Positions 1 through 5,785 of a stretch of 9,294 nt of DNA are shown piece by piece (position 1 is the first letter of the stretch; every line of letters starts with the position of its first letter). Below the pieces are notes generated by a model that saw nothing but the letters and a program-made list of their open reading frames with translations, had not been told where the DNA came from and made no database searches. The stretch covers positions 1-9,294 of the forward strand of contig JBHENN010000120.1 of NCBI GenBank assembly GCA_046262015.1. Direction: 5' to 3'. The translations under genes were made by a program, and so were the position numbers. This DNA comes from JBHENN01 sp046262015 (GTDB taxonomy: Bacteria; Actinomycetota; CADDZG01; WHSQ01).

Positions 1-1
1 G

Positions 2-1222
2 GTTTCTATCTGCGCGGTTGTCGGTGTGGCCGCGATGGCTTTGGGTTGGGGGACGGCGGGGGCGGCTGCGACGGCGGCGGACGAGCGCATCCCGGGTCAC
101 TACATCGTGGTACTGCATGACACGGCCGACGCCGACTCGACAGCTCAGGAGCACGCACGGCGCTTCGGTGCGAACGTCTCACACGTCTACCGGCACGCCC
201 TACATGGCTACGCGGCGCGGCTGAGCGATCAGGCGGTCGCCCGGATCAGCAGCGACGCGCGCGTGCAGTGGGTCGAGCCCGACCGGGTCGTGACACTCGC
301 CGCGCAGACCTTGCCGACCGGGATAAATCGGATCGACGGCGAGCTCAGCAGCACGGTCTCGGGTGACGGGAGTGGTTCCGTCAACGTCGACGTCGCAGTC
401 CTCGACACGGGTATCGACCTCGACCATCCTGATCTCTACGTCTTCAACAGCAAGAACTGTACCGGTGGGGGGTCGGCCGACGACGGTAACGGACACGGTA
501 GCCACGTCGCTGGGTCGATCGCCGCGAAGGACGATGCGAACGGCGTAGTGGGCGTCGCTCCCGGAGCGCGCCTGTGGGCCGTGAAGGTGCTCAACAACGG
601 CGGCTCGGGGTCCGTGTCCAACATCGTCTGCGGCATCGATTACGTGACCGCGAACGCATCGAGCATCGAGGTCGCGAACATGAGCCTTGGTGGCGGCGGC
701 TCGGACGATGGCAACTGCGGCAACAGCAACAACGACGCCGAGCACAAAGCCATCTGTAGATCGGTCGCAGCCGGCGTTACCTATGCCGTAGCTGCGGGTA
801 ACTCGTACGTCGACGCGAAGAGCTCGGTGCCCGCCGCCTACGACGAGGTGATCACCGTTAGCGCGCTCGCCGACTTCAACGGGCTGGCGGGAGGCGGCGC
901 CGCCGCGACCTGCCGGGCCGACGAGGACGACACGTTCGCGAACTTCTCGAACTACGGTGCAGACGTGGACATCATCGCTCCGGGGGTCTGCATCTACTCG
1001 ACCTGGAAGAGCGGCGGTTACAACACGATCTCCGGCACCTCGATGGCCTCGCCTCACGTCGCTGGAGCCGCGGCCCTGTACAAGTCCAACAACCCGAGTG
1101 CAAGCCCGGGAGCGGTCAAGAGCGCCCTGCAGGCCGCCGGCAACCTGCTCTGGGACCAGGGCGGTGCAAAGCCCGATCCGGACGGGATCAAGGAAGTCCT
1201 GCTGAACGTCGACGTTTTCTAG
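2..1222 (+). CDS. Secreted subtilisin-like serine protease (S8, proteinase K type), 5' end outside window
   Basis: Secreted endopeptidase of the subtilase family. The frame is open to the left edge, and a hydrophobic Ala/Gly/Val-rich stretch precedes the first available GTG at 26, so the true start and the beginning of the signal peptide lie upstream. Numbering from that GTG: signal-peptide end near residues 12-18 (AAATAADE), an inhibitor_I9-type propeptide at about 25-91 (HYIVVLHD to EPDRVV), then the catalytic domain. The triad is Asp127 (VAVLDTG), His157 (NGHGSHVAG) and Ser339 (SGTSMASPHVAG), with oxyanion Asn259 (AAGN). Six cysteines in the mature part (145, 202, 231, 244, 296, 322) fit disulfides outside the cell. 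The protein ends soon after the catalytic domain with no extra C-terminal domain. All key residues are present, so it should be active; substrate unknown. Confidence 0.93.
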   Translation, partial: VSICAVVGVAAMALGWGTAGAAATAADERIPGHYIVVLHDTADADSTAQEHARRFGANVSHVYRHALHGYAARLSDQAVARISSDARVQWVEPDRVVTLAAQTLPTGINRIDGELSSTVSGDGSGSVNVDVAVLDTGIDLDHPDLYVFNSKNCTGGGSADDGNGHGSHVAGSIAAKDDANGVVGVAPGARLWAVKVLNNGGSGSVSNIVCGIDYVTANASSIEVANMSLGGGGSDDGNCGNSNNDAEHKAICRSVAAGVTYAVAAGNSYVDAKSSVPAAYDEVITVSALADFNGLAGGGAAATCRADEDDTFANFSNYGADVDIIAPGVCIYSTWKSGGYNTISGTSMASPHVAGAAALYKSNNPSASPGAVKSALQAAGNLLWDQGGAKPDPDGIKEVLLNVDVF

Positions 1223-1238
1223 GCTCACACCTGCTTCG

Positions 1239-1270
1239 GAGAGGGGTCCGGTCATGCCGGGCCCCTTCTC
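1239..1270 (+). terminator. Hairpin terminator after the subtilase gene
   Basis: Inverted repeat 17 bases after the protease stop. The left arm GAGA-GGGG-T-CCGG (1239-1251) pairs with CCGG-G-CCCC-T-TCTC (1257-1270), with a TCATG loop, one G-U pair and one bulged T. The stem is 13 pairs and very GC-rich, but only a short ATT follows instead of a T-run. A stem-driven terminator is likely for this GC content; efficiency is unknown. Confidence 0.6.
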
Positions 1271-1319
1271 ATTGCCCAGGTTCGGGTTACCCCGATCCAT
1301 TGGGATTCCGGGGCGGCGT

Positions 1320-1338
1320 GGGCGCCGTAGCGGGCGCC
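1320..1338. promoter_or_regulatory. Candidate operator: two GGGCGCC repeats before the toxin-antitoxin operon
   Basis: GGGCGCC occurs at 1320-1326 and again at 1332-1338, 12 bases start to start, just upstream of the -10-like box of the antitoxin gene. Each copy contains the palindrome GGCGCC. Ribbon-helix-helix antitoxins usually repress their own promoter by binding short repeats spaced about one helical turn, so this is a plausible site. It is an inference from position and repeat structure, and in GC-rich DNA such repeats can arise by chance. Confidence 0.3.
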
Positions 1339-1345
1339 ATACTGC

Positions 1346-1351
1346 TATCAT
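1346..1351 (+). promoter_or_regulatory. -10-like box placed for a leaderless antitoxin transcript
   Basis: TATCAT resembles the TATAAT -10 consensus and stands out in this GC-rich region. It ends 6 bases before the antitoxin ATG at 1358, so transcription would start at or next to the A of the start codon. No Shine-Dalgarno sequence precedes the ATG, which agrees with leaderless translation, common in Actinomycetota. No good -35 hexamer is visible at the usual spacing. Confidence 0.45.
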
Positions 1352-1357
1352 AGCCCT

Positions 1358-1654
1358 ATGACCCGCATCCAAACGATGGTCCAGCTCAGCGATCGTCTCG
1401 TCAGGCTCTTGGATCAGCAGGCGGAGCGCAGGGGGATCTCTCGATCGGCCCTTATCCGGACCGCGGTGGAGGAGTTCCTTAGACACGATCAGGAAGCTGC
1501 TCTGAGCCAGGAGATAGTGGACGGCTACACGCGGATCCCCCCTGCCGTGCCCGACGAGTGGGGGCGTCTGGCTCAGATCGGAGATCGGGCAACCGTCGAC
1601 GTGCTCCATCGCTTGGACGCCGAAGAGCGGGCCCAGGGTCACGAGGCGTGGTAG
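1358..1654 (+). CDS. Ribbon-helix-helix (CopG/MetJ-type) antitoxin
   Basis: Protein of 98 residues. The N-terminal 40 or so residues have the ribbon-helix-helix pattern: a beta strand (about residues 3-10, RIQTMVQL), helix A (SDRLVRLLDQQAERRG), the turn ISRS at 27-30, and helix B (ALIRTAVEEFLR, 31-42). Such domains dimerise and bind DNA with the strand. The acidic, less structured tail (about 43-98, with VPDEWGRL) is where an antitoxin would grip its toxin. The next gene starts inside its stop region and encodes a MazF-like toxin, which makes the antitoxin role likely. The pair probably represses its own promoter. The ATG at 1358 is chosen because the -10-like box leaves no room for an upstream start. 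Confidence 0.82.
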   Translation: MTRIQTMVQLSDRLVRLLDQQAERRGISRSALIRTAVEEFLRHDQEAALSQEIVDGYTRIPPAVPDEWGRLAQIGDRATVDVLHRLDAEERAQGHEAW

Positions 1655-1971
1655 CGAGAGGCGAGGTCTGGTGGTACGAGGACCCACGAGCAGGCAAGCG
1701 GCCTTTCCTGATCCTTACCCGGGATGAAGCCATCCCCGTGCTCAATCAGGTGTTGGGCGTCCCGGCGACCCGAACCGTTCGTGGGATCCCCACCGAGGTG
1801 CCACTCGGGACGGCAGACGGGATGCCGGTCGACTGCGCTCTGACTCTCGACAACGTGACCGTCGTGCGACCCGCGCTCTGCACCGACCGCATCACCCGAC
1901 TGAGCGGCGATCGCATGCGGGACGTCTGCGAAGCGCTGGGCATCGCGACCGCCTGCCGGCTATCGATGTAG
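1648..1971 (+). CDS. MazF/PemK-type toxin (putative mRNA endoribonuclease)
   Basis: Toxin of 107 residues expected to cut single-stranded RNA when not bound by the antitoxin. The GTG start at 1648 overlaps the last 7 bases of the antitoxin gene and gives the normal MazF N-terminus (VVARGEVWWYED); an in-frame ATG further upstream would add a tail read from the antitoxin gene. Family landmarks: RGEVWW at 4-9, KRPFLIL at 17-23, and the segment RGIPTEVPL at 45-53. By alignment with Bacillus MazF, Arg18 and Thr49 sit where the catalytic Arg and Thr belong. The C-terminal part (ALTLDNVTVVRPALCTDRITRL) matches the dimer-strand region. The order antitoxin-toxin with overlap is typical of translationally coupled pairs. 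Cleavage site is not predictable. Confidence 0.85.
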   Translation: MVARGEVWWYEDPRAGKRPFLILTRDEAIPVLNQVLGVPATRTVRGIPTEVPLGTADGMPVDCALTLDNVTVVRPALCTDRITRLSGDRMRDVCEALGIATACRLSM

Positions 1972-1977
1972 GCCCTA

Positions 1978-2019
1978 GTGGTCCGATGAGCGCCGGATAC
2001 CGGCGGTTTCTGGAACCAC
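1978..2019 (+). terminator. Nested hairpin after the toxin gene
   Basis: An inner perfect hairpin CGCCGG-ATA-CCGGCG (1991-2005) is enclosed by an outer arm pair, GTGGTCC (1978-1984) with GGAACCAC (2012-2019, one bulged A). It begins 6 bases after the toxin stop and ends 9 bases before the first ATG of the metallopeptidase gene. There is no T-run after it. It may end toxin-antitoxin transcription or regulate the next gene. Confidence 0.38.
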
Positions 2020-2028
2020 CTCATACGG

Positions 2029-2892
2029 ATGTCCGGGCGCACGATGGACAATCGGACCATGGCGCGGATCCTCGACACGTCGCCCGACTTCGATGCGTAC
2101 GCGCGTACGGTCGCGCTCGACGCGCCGTGGATGAAGGAACAGAAGTGGGCCGAGGACTACGGGCGCATACATGCGGACGTGTTCGAGGCGTTCTTCGCCG
2201 CGGGCGGCGCGCCCGAGGGGAAGGCGGCGATGGTGCGCGAGCTGAGCCGGATCCGGTCCCGGGTGGAGACGGCCGCCCCGGTGGTGCGGGAGGCCATCGA
2301 GGCGCTGGACCCCGCCCTCGCGGACGCGCTCGGAGTCGCCCCCGAGCATCCGCCCCTGCACGTGCTGCTGGTGGGCACGTTCTCGGTCAATGCGGCGGTC
2401 GGCCGGCTCGATGGAGATGTCGCGGTCTTCCACTGCCTGGAATGGTTCCAGGATCCTGAGGGTGCGCGCATCCTGATAGCGCACGAGGGGACGCACGCGT
2501 GGCATCAGATCGCGCGCGGCGACGCGGGTCCCCAGGACGATCTCGCGTGGGTGACCTTCTACGAAGGTCTCGCCGTGCGGGCCTCCCGCACGCTGGTGCC
2601 GGGCCGGCCCGAGAGCGATTACTTCTGGTACGGGCACGAGGGCTTCGACGAGTGGCTGCCGTGGTGCAAAGAGCATCGCGGCCCGCTACGGGAGCGTTTC
2701 GCCGGGATGCTCGACGACCCGTTGGCAGCCGAGACCTTCTTCGGAGCGGGCACCGTCGACGGCCACTGGCGGACGGGTTTCTTCGTTGCCGACGAGCTCG
2801 TCAGCCGGATCGACGCGCCTCTTCCGGAGCTGGCCCAGATGAGCGTGGACGAAGGTCGTGCCGCGGTCCGGTCAGCCCTCGACCGCGACTGA
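2029..2892 (+). CDS. Putative cytoplasmic HExxH zinc metallopeptidase (DUF2268-like)
   Basis: Protein of 287 residues if the ATG at 2029 is used; ATGs at 2044 and 2059 are in frame, and none has a clear Shine-Dalgarno. No signal peptide or membrane segment is seen. The helix at 147-160 carries AHEGTHAWHQ, an HExxH zinc site with His152, Glu153 and His156. Glu179 in FYEGLAVRASRTL, 23 residues after the second His, is a good third ligand as in gluzincins. The N-terminal half is largely helical with Arg/Glu-rich segments (about 60-100), followed by a strand-like region (LHVLLVGTFSV, 110-120). The overall plan resembles the predicted Zn-dependent proteases of DUF2268, but the match is by motif layout only. 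Its tail faces the zinc-finger gene, four bases away. Substrate unknown. Confidence 0.65.
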   Translation: MSGRTMDNRTMARILDTSPDFDAYARTVALDAPWMKEQKWAEDYGRIHADVFEAFFAAGGAPEGKAAMVRELSRIRSRVETAAPVVREAIEALDPALADALGVAPEHPPLHVLLVGTFSVNAAVGRLDGDVAVFHCLEWFQDPEGARILIAHEGTHAWHQIARGDAGPQDDLAWVTFYEGLAVRASRTLVPGRPESDYFWYGHEGFDEWLPWCKEHRGPLRERFAGMLDDPLAAETFFGAGTVDGHWRTGFFVADELVSRIDAPLPELAQMSVDEGRAAVRSALDRD

Positions 2893-2896
2893 CCGG

Positions 2897-3055
2897 CTAA
2901 GAGCCCGAGCGCCGGCGGCGCACCGCTTCGGCCGACGACGGGTCGACCGGTTTGAGCTCGGCATCGAGCTCGGGGTGATCGAATGCGATGTGCTGGCGTA
3001 GCTCGCCGTCCGATATGAACCTCAGCTCGCATGCCGGGCACTGGATCGTGTCCAC
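2897..3055 (-). CDS. 52-residue single C2H2 zinc-finger protein
   Basis: Small minus-strand gene starting at GTG (3055-3053) and ending TAG at 2899-2897. Residues 6-27 hold CPAC-ELRFISDGELRQ-H-IAFD-H, a C-x2-C-x12-H-x4-H finger with the spacing of a C2H2 domain, followed by PELDAELKP and a basic end RRRRSGS. The start is fixed by a perfect AGGAGG 5 bases upstream on the same strand (3066-3061). Short single-finger C2H2 proteins are known in Actinomycetota and are mostly uncharacterised; nucleic-acid or protein binding is possible, and no function can be assigned. The frame stays open far upstream, but that part is antisense to the DUF2330-like gene and is not expected to be translated. Its stop is four bases from the convergent metallopeptidase stop. 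Confidence 0.75.
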   Translation of the reverse strand: MDTIQCPACELRFISDGELRQHIAFDHPELDAELKPVDPSSAEAVRRRRSGS

Positions 3056-3223
3056 CGGGGCCTCCTCTCGCCGCTGGTCGAGCCGCCCACCAGAAGTTTC
3101 GCGCTGCGGAACGCCCCGGCGCGCCGCGATGACCGGGAACAACCGAACCGGGGGCCGTCGTCCAAGGGAGGTCCGCTCGGCGAGGAGCCGAGAACCGAGA
3201 AGCGCGAGAGCAGGGGGTGCACG
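3056..3223. other. Divergent intergenic region between the zinc-finger and DUF2330-like genes
   Basis: This 168-base region must hold promoters for both outward-facing genes. No convincing -35/-10 pair is visible on either strand. A small hairpin CTCGGC-GAGGA-GCCGAG lies at 3176-3192, in the likely leader of the plus-strand operon. AGGGGGTG at 3212-3219 serves as the ribosome binding site of the DUF2330-like gene, 4 bases before its GTG. Confidence 0.5.
3061..3066 (-). promoter_or_regulatory. Shine-Dalgarno fixing the zinc-finger start
   Basis: On the minus strand this reads AGGAGG, within GAGAGGAGG, followed by a 5-base spacer CCCCG and the GTG start. It is among the best ribosome binding sites in the window and is the main evidence that the short zinc-finger frame is a real gene starting here. 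Confidence 0.75.
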
Positions 3224-4273
3224 GTGAGGCGGATCCTGACGACGGTGATGCTGGCAGCGGCGGTGACGGCGGTGACGGCGGGTCCCGCGGCCGCGTGTGG
3301 CGGCCTCCTGGCTCCCAACGGCGCGGTCAACCTTGTTCGCACGAGCACCCTGGTCGCCTACCACGAGGGCGTGGAGCACTACGTCACGTCGTTCGAGTTC
3401 GCCGGCGAGGGCGGCGGCAGCTTCGGGTCGATCATCCCCCTTCCGGGCATCCCCTCCAAGGTGCAGAAGGGCGGAGGGTGGACCCTGCAGAGGCTGCAGC
3501 AGGAGGTCGCGCCTCCGGTGACCGTGCCTTTCGAGGCCGACAGGGCGCTCGTGCAGAACGCGGCGGGTGCCACAGTCCTTTTGGAGAAGCGCATCGACGC
3601 TTTGGACATCACGATCCTCGAAGGCGGTGGTGACGAGGTCGGCGCGTGGGCCGAGGACAACGGCTTCGGGCTGCCTCCCGACGCACCCGAGATCCTCGAC
3701 TTCTACGCGGAGCGCAGCCCGATCTTCATGGCGGCGCGGTTCGACGTGAAAGAGGCGCGCGAGCGCGGGTTCTCGTCCGGTGACGGCACTCCGGTCCATC
3801 TCACGATCCCCACGTCGAACCCATGGGTGCCGCTGCGGATCCTCGGTCTGGGTAAGCAGCCCGAGGAGCGGATCGAGGCCGATGTGTTCCTGCTCACCGA
3901 CGGGGTGCCCGCGGTGCTGCCACAGGCCGGCGCGCCGGGGTCGGGAGCCGGCATGACGCTCGAGCGCCAAGAGATCGCCTCGGACCTCCTCATGAGCGAC
4001 CTGAGGTCCGACCGGGGCATGAGCTGGATGCCGTCGTCGGGGATGTGGTTCACGTACCTCAAGATCGACGTGCCCGCCGCCGATCTCACGCACGACCTCG
4101 CGATCGACCAGAGCGGCTTCGGCACGCCGTCGCCGGTCGCGGCAGGGCTCGTCGATCCTCCACTCGACCTTCCGTCGACCGAGAGCACCCAGCCGTGGGT
4201 GTGGATCGCAGCCGCAGTGATGCTTGCGGTCGGCCTGTACGGCACCGACAGGATGGTCGCGGCGCGCCGATGA
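3224..4273 (+). CDS. DUF2330-like exported protein with C-terminal membrane anchor
   Basis: Protein of 349 residues. It has an N-terminal signal (MRRILTTVMLAAAV, ending near PAAA/C25), a large extracytoplasmic domain, and one transmembrane helix at about 325-341 (WVWIAAAVMLAVGLYG) followed by a short basic cytoplasmic tail. The mature part starts with CGG. Family-like landmarks are the early strands with VEHYVTSFEFAGEG (50-63), SIIPLPG (69-75), the WAEDNGFGLPPDA region (142-154), FMAARFDVKE (168-177) and TSNPWVPLRILGLG (197-210). This matches the DUF2330 pattern as I recall it, a family of unknown function found in actinobacterial and other exported proteins. The GTG start follows AGGGGGTG. 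The stop overlaps the ATG of the cupredoxin gene (ATGA), so the two are made together and probably act together at the cell surface. Confidence 0.72.
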   Translation: MRRILTTVMLAAAVTAVTAGPAAACGGLLAPNGAVNLVRTSTLVAYHEGVEHYVTSFEFAGEGGGSFGSIIPLPGIPSKVQKGGGWTLQRLQQEVAPPVTVPFEADRALVQNAAGATVLLEKRIDALDITILEGGGDEVGAWAEDNGFGLPPDAPEILDFYAERSPIFMAARFDVKEARERGFSSGDGTPVHLTIPTSNPWVPLRILGLGKQPEERIEADVFLLTDGVPAVLPQAGAPGSGAGMTLERQEIASDLLMSDLRSDRGMSWMPSSGMWFTYLKIDVPAADLTHDLAIDQSGFGTPSPVAAGLVDPPLDLPSTESTQPWVWIAAAVMLAVGLYGTDRMVAARR

Positions 4274-4668
4274 GGCTCCGGCGGTTCGCAGGTATCGTTT
4301 TGCTGCTCGGCGCCTCGTGCGCGCCGGCGGCCGATGCCGCGAACCGCACGGTGGTGATCCGCGTGGAGCACTCGCGTTTCATGCCGTCGGAACTGAGCAT
4401 CCCCGCGGGAACCACCGTGCGGTTCGTCGTCGACAACCGGGACCCGATCGACCACGAGCTCATCGTTGGGCCGCAGGATGTCCAGGACAGGCACGAGCAA
4501 GGGACCGAAGCTCACCACGGGGAGCGCCCCGGCGAGATCTCGGTCCCGGCGGGTGCGCGCCGATCGACGACCTACTCGTTCATGGACCCCGGCACGGTCC
4601 TGTTCGGCTGTCACCTCCCCGGTCACTACGCCTACGGGATGAAGGGCACGATCACCGTCACCGGCTAG
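4270..4668 (+). CDS. Small exported cupredoxin (type 1 blue-copper protein)
   Basis: Protein of 132 residues. Signal peptide about 1-24 (RRFAGIVLLLGASCAPAADA), probably cut at ADA/AN; the Cys17 context LGASC is a poor lipobox. The rest is one cupredoxin domain: VVIRVEHSRFMPSELSIPAGTTVRFVVDN, then the copper ligands His62 (DHELIVG), Cys114, His119 and Met124 in CHLPGHYAYGM. All four type 1 ligands are present, so it should bind copper and carry electrons or sense or deliver copper outside the membrane. A His-rich loop (about 74-83, RHEQGTEAHH) sits between the ligand groups. The ATG overlaps the stop of the DUF2330-like gene by 4 bases. No oxidase or copper exporter is in view, so its redox partner is unknown. 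Confidence 0.9.
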   Translation: MRLRRFAGIVLLLGASCAPAADAANRTVVIRVEHSRFMPSELSIPAGTTVRFVVDNRDPIDHELIVGPQDVQDRHEQGTEAHHGERPGEISVPAGARRSTTYSFMDPGTVLFGCHLPGHYAYGMKGTITVTG

Positions 4669-4674
4669 CTCGAC

Positions 4675-4703
4675 GGTCACGCGACCGGTTCGCGGCCGTG
4701 ACC
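4675..4703 (+). terminator. Hairpin between the cupredoxin gene and selD
   Basis: GGTCAC (4675-4680) pairs with GTGACC (4698-4703). Inside, GCGA (4681-4684) can pair with TCGC (4690-4693) around a CCGGT loop, leaving four bases unpaired on one side. It begins 6 bases after the cupredoxin stop and no T-run follows directly. It may end the envelope operon; the selD promoter would then lie in the 50 bases that follow, where no clear box is seen. Confidence 0.4.
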
Positions 4704-4742
4704 CTCTGTGCGACCATCCTTTAGGCCCGTCACGCGCCGGGA

Positions 4743-4748
4743 AGGAGG
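4743..4748 (+). promoter_or_regulatory. Shine-Dalgarno fixing the selD start upstream of the in-frame TGA
   Basis: AGGAGG, inside AAGGAGGTG, is a near-perfect anti-16S match 5 bases before ATG 4754. It shows that translation starts 14 codons before the TGA, not at the later GTG 4832, and so supports selenocysteine decoding. Confidence 0.88.
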
Positions 4749-4753
4749 TGGAG

Positions 4754-5785
4754 ATGTCCGAGCTACGGTTGACGTCGTACTCGCATGGGGGCGGCTGAGC
4801 GTGCAAGCTCGGCGCAGCCGAGCTGGCGCAGGTGCTGCGCCATGTGAAGACGACCTCCGACCCAGCCCTTCTCGTCGGCCTCGACTCGCCCGACGACGCC
4901 GCAGTCTTCCGCCTCACTCCAGACCTCGCGCTGGTGCAGACGGTGGATTTCTTCACGCCGATCGTCGACGACCCGGCCGCGTGGGGGCGGATCGCCGCGG
5001 CGAACTCGCTGTCGGACGTGTACGCCATGGGCGGTACGCCGGTGACGGCTCTCAACCTGATCGGATGGCCGCGCGCGCTCGACTTCGAGATCCTCGGGGC
5101 GGTACTCGAAGGGGCCTCTGCCACGTGCGAGGAGGCGGGGGTCCGGATAGTGGGGGGTCACAGCATCGACGATCCCGAGCCCAAGTACGGACTAGCCGTG
5201 ACCGGGACGATCCATCCCGACCACATCATCCGCAAGGGTGGCGCGCCGCCGGGGTGCGATCTGGTCCTGACCAAGCCCCTCGGCTCCGGCATCATCTCGA
5301 GCGGCCTCAAGGAAGGGAAAGCCCTCGCCGAGGCGGTCGCCGAGGCGGTCGACCTGATGAGCACGCTCAACCGCGCCGCGGCCGAGGCGATGGTCGAGAT
5401 CGGGGTTGTCGCCGCCACGGACGTCACCGGCTTCGGGCTGATCGGGCACCTCGCGGGGATGCTGAGCGAGACCGTCTCCGCGGAGCTCCGCGCCGGCGAT
5501 ATCCCCATCCTGGAGGAGGCGCGCCGGCTCTATACCGAGGGGGTCTATCCCGGGGGCAGCAAGCGAAACCTGGAAGCCGCGCGCGCATACGTCCGCTCCG
5601 ACGGGCTCGACGACAGCACGTTGGGCCTGCTTTGTGACGCGCAGACCTCGGGCGGGCTCCTGATGGCCGTCCGGGAGGAACAGACGGAGGCCCTGCTGGC
5701 CGCACTGGCGCGCCGGGGAGTGTCGACCAGAGCGCGCATCGGGCGGCTGGTCACGGGCGACGGCTCGATCGTGGTCGCGCGGTGA
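4754..5785 (+). CDS. selD: Selenide, water dikinase (selenophosphate synthetase) with selenocysteine at the catalytic site
   Basis: Makes selenophosphate, the selenium donor for Sec-tRNA and seleno-tRNA, from selenide and ATP in the cytoplasm. The product is 343 residues when TGA 4796-4798 is read as Sec15 (E. coli SelD is 347). The N-terminus reads RLTSYSHGGG-U-ACK, aligning with the E. coli RLTQYSHGAG-C-GCK, so Sec15 replaces catalytic Cys17, with Cys17 and Lys18 conserved here. Other landmarks: DDAAVF (47-52), TVDFFTPIVDDP (63-74, Asp65), NSLSDVYAMGG (85-95), GGHSIDDPEP (134-143), LTKPLGSGI, ATDVTGFGLIGHL (Asp223) and DAQTSGG. The strong AGGAGG fixes the ATG. The TGA is not a disabling mutation: homology runs unbroken on both sides and it falls on the one codon where Sec is expected. 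The stop overlaps the GTG of mec (GTGA). The gene implies selA, selB and selC elsewhere in the genome. Confidence 0.95.
4796..4842 (+). promoter_or_regulatory. Sec TGA codon and candidate SECIS stem-loops inside selD
   Basis: After TGA (4796-4798) two perfect hairpins follow back to back. The first is AGCTCGGC-GCA-GCCGAGCT at 4806-4824 (8 pairs, loop starting 16 bases after the TGA). The second is TGGCGCA-GGTGC-TGCGCCA at 4824-4842 (7 pairs, loop starting 33 bases after the TGA). They share T4824, so only one can use it. Bacterial SECIS elements are stem-loops just downstream of the UGA with a G or GU in the apical loop, which SelB binds. The GCA-GGUG-CUGC core of the second resembles the E. 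coli fdhF loop, while the first is nearer its usual distance. Which one works cannot be decided by reading. Confidence 0.7.

Noticed and set aside
200..1687. 495-codon minus-strand open frame across the subtilase and antitoxin genes
   Set aside because: Antisense shadow in high-GC DNA. The plus strand has complete subtilase and ribbon-helix-helix motifs, and the minus product has no recognisable domain.
3284..3300. Lipobox (PAAAC) in the DUF2330-like protein
   Set aside because: The residue at -3 is Ala rather than Leu and a C-terminal membrane helix already anchors the protein, so a lipoprotein call is not supported.
3056..4093. Upstream part of the 398-codon minus-strand frame that contains the zinc finger
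   Set aside because: It is antisense to the DUF2330-like gene and has no motif. The strong Shine-Dalgarno marks GTG 3055 as the real start.
4796..4798. TGA in selD as a nonsense mutation making a pseudogene
   Set aside because: It sits on the known Cys/Sec catalytic codon, is preceded by a strong ribosome binding site and conserved N-terminus, and is followed by hairpins. Decay would not target this codon so exactly.
4832..4834. GTG as the selD start
   Set aside because: It would remove 26 conserved residues including the active site, and it lies inside a hairpin loop with no ribosome binding site.
3703..5124. 473-codon minus-strand open frame
   Set aside because: It runs across three plus-strand genes with clear homology and reads as an antisense shadow.
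4708..5637. Long Arg-rich frame overlapping selD in another plus-strand frame
   Set aside because: It is a shadow of selD: low-complexity Arg/Gly/Ala composition, no motif, no ribosome binding site.
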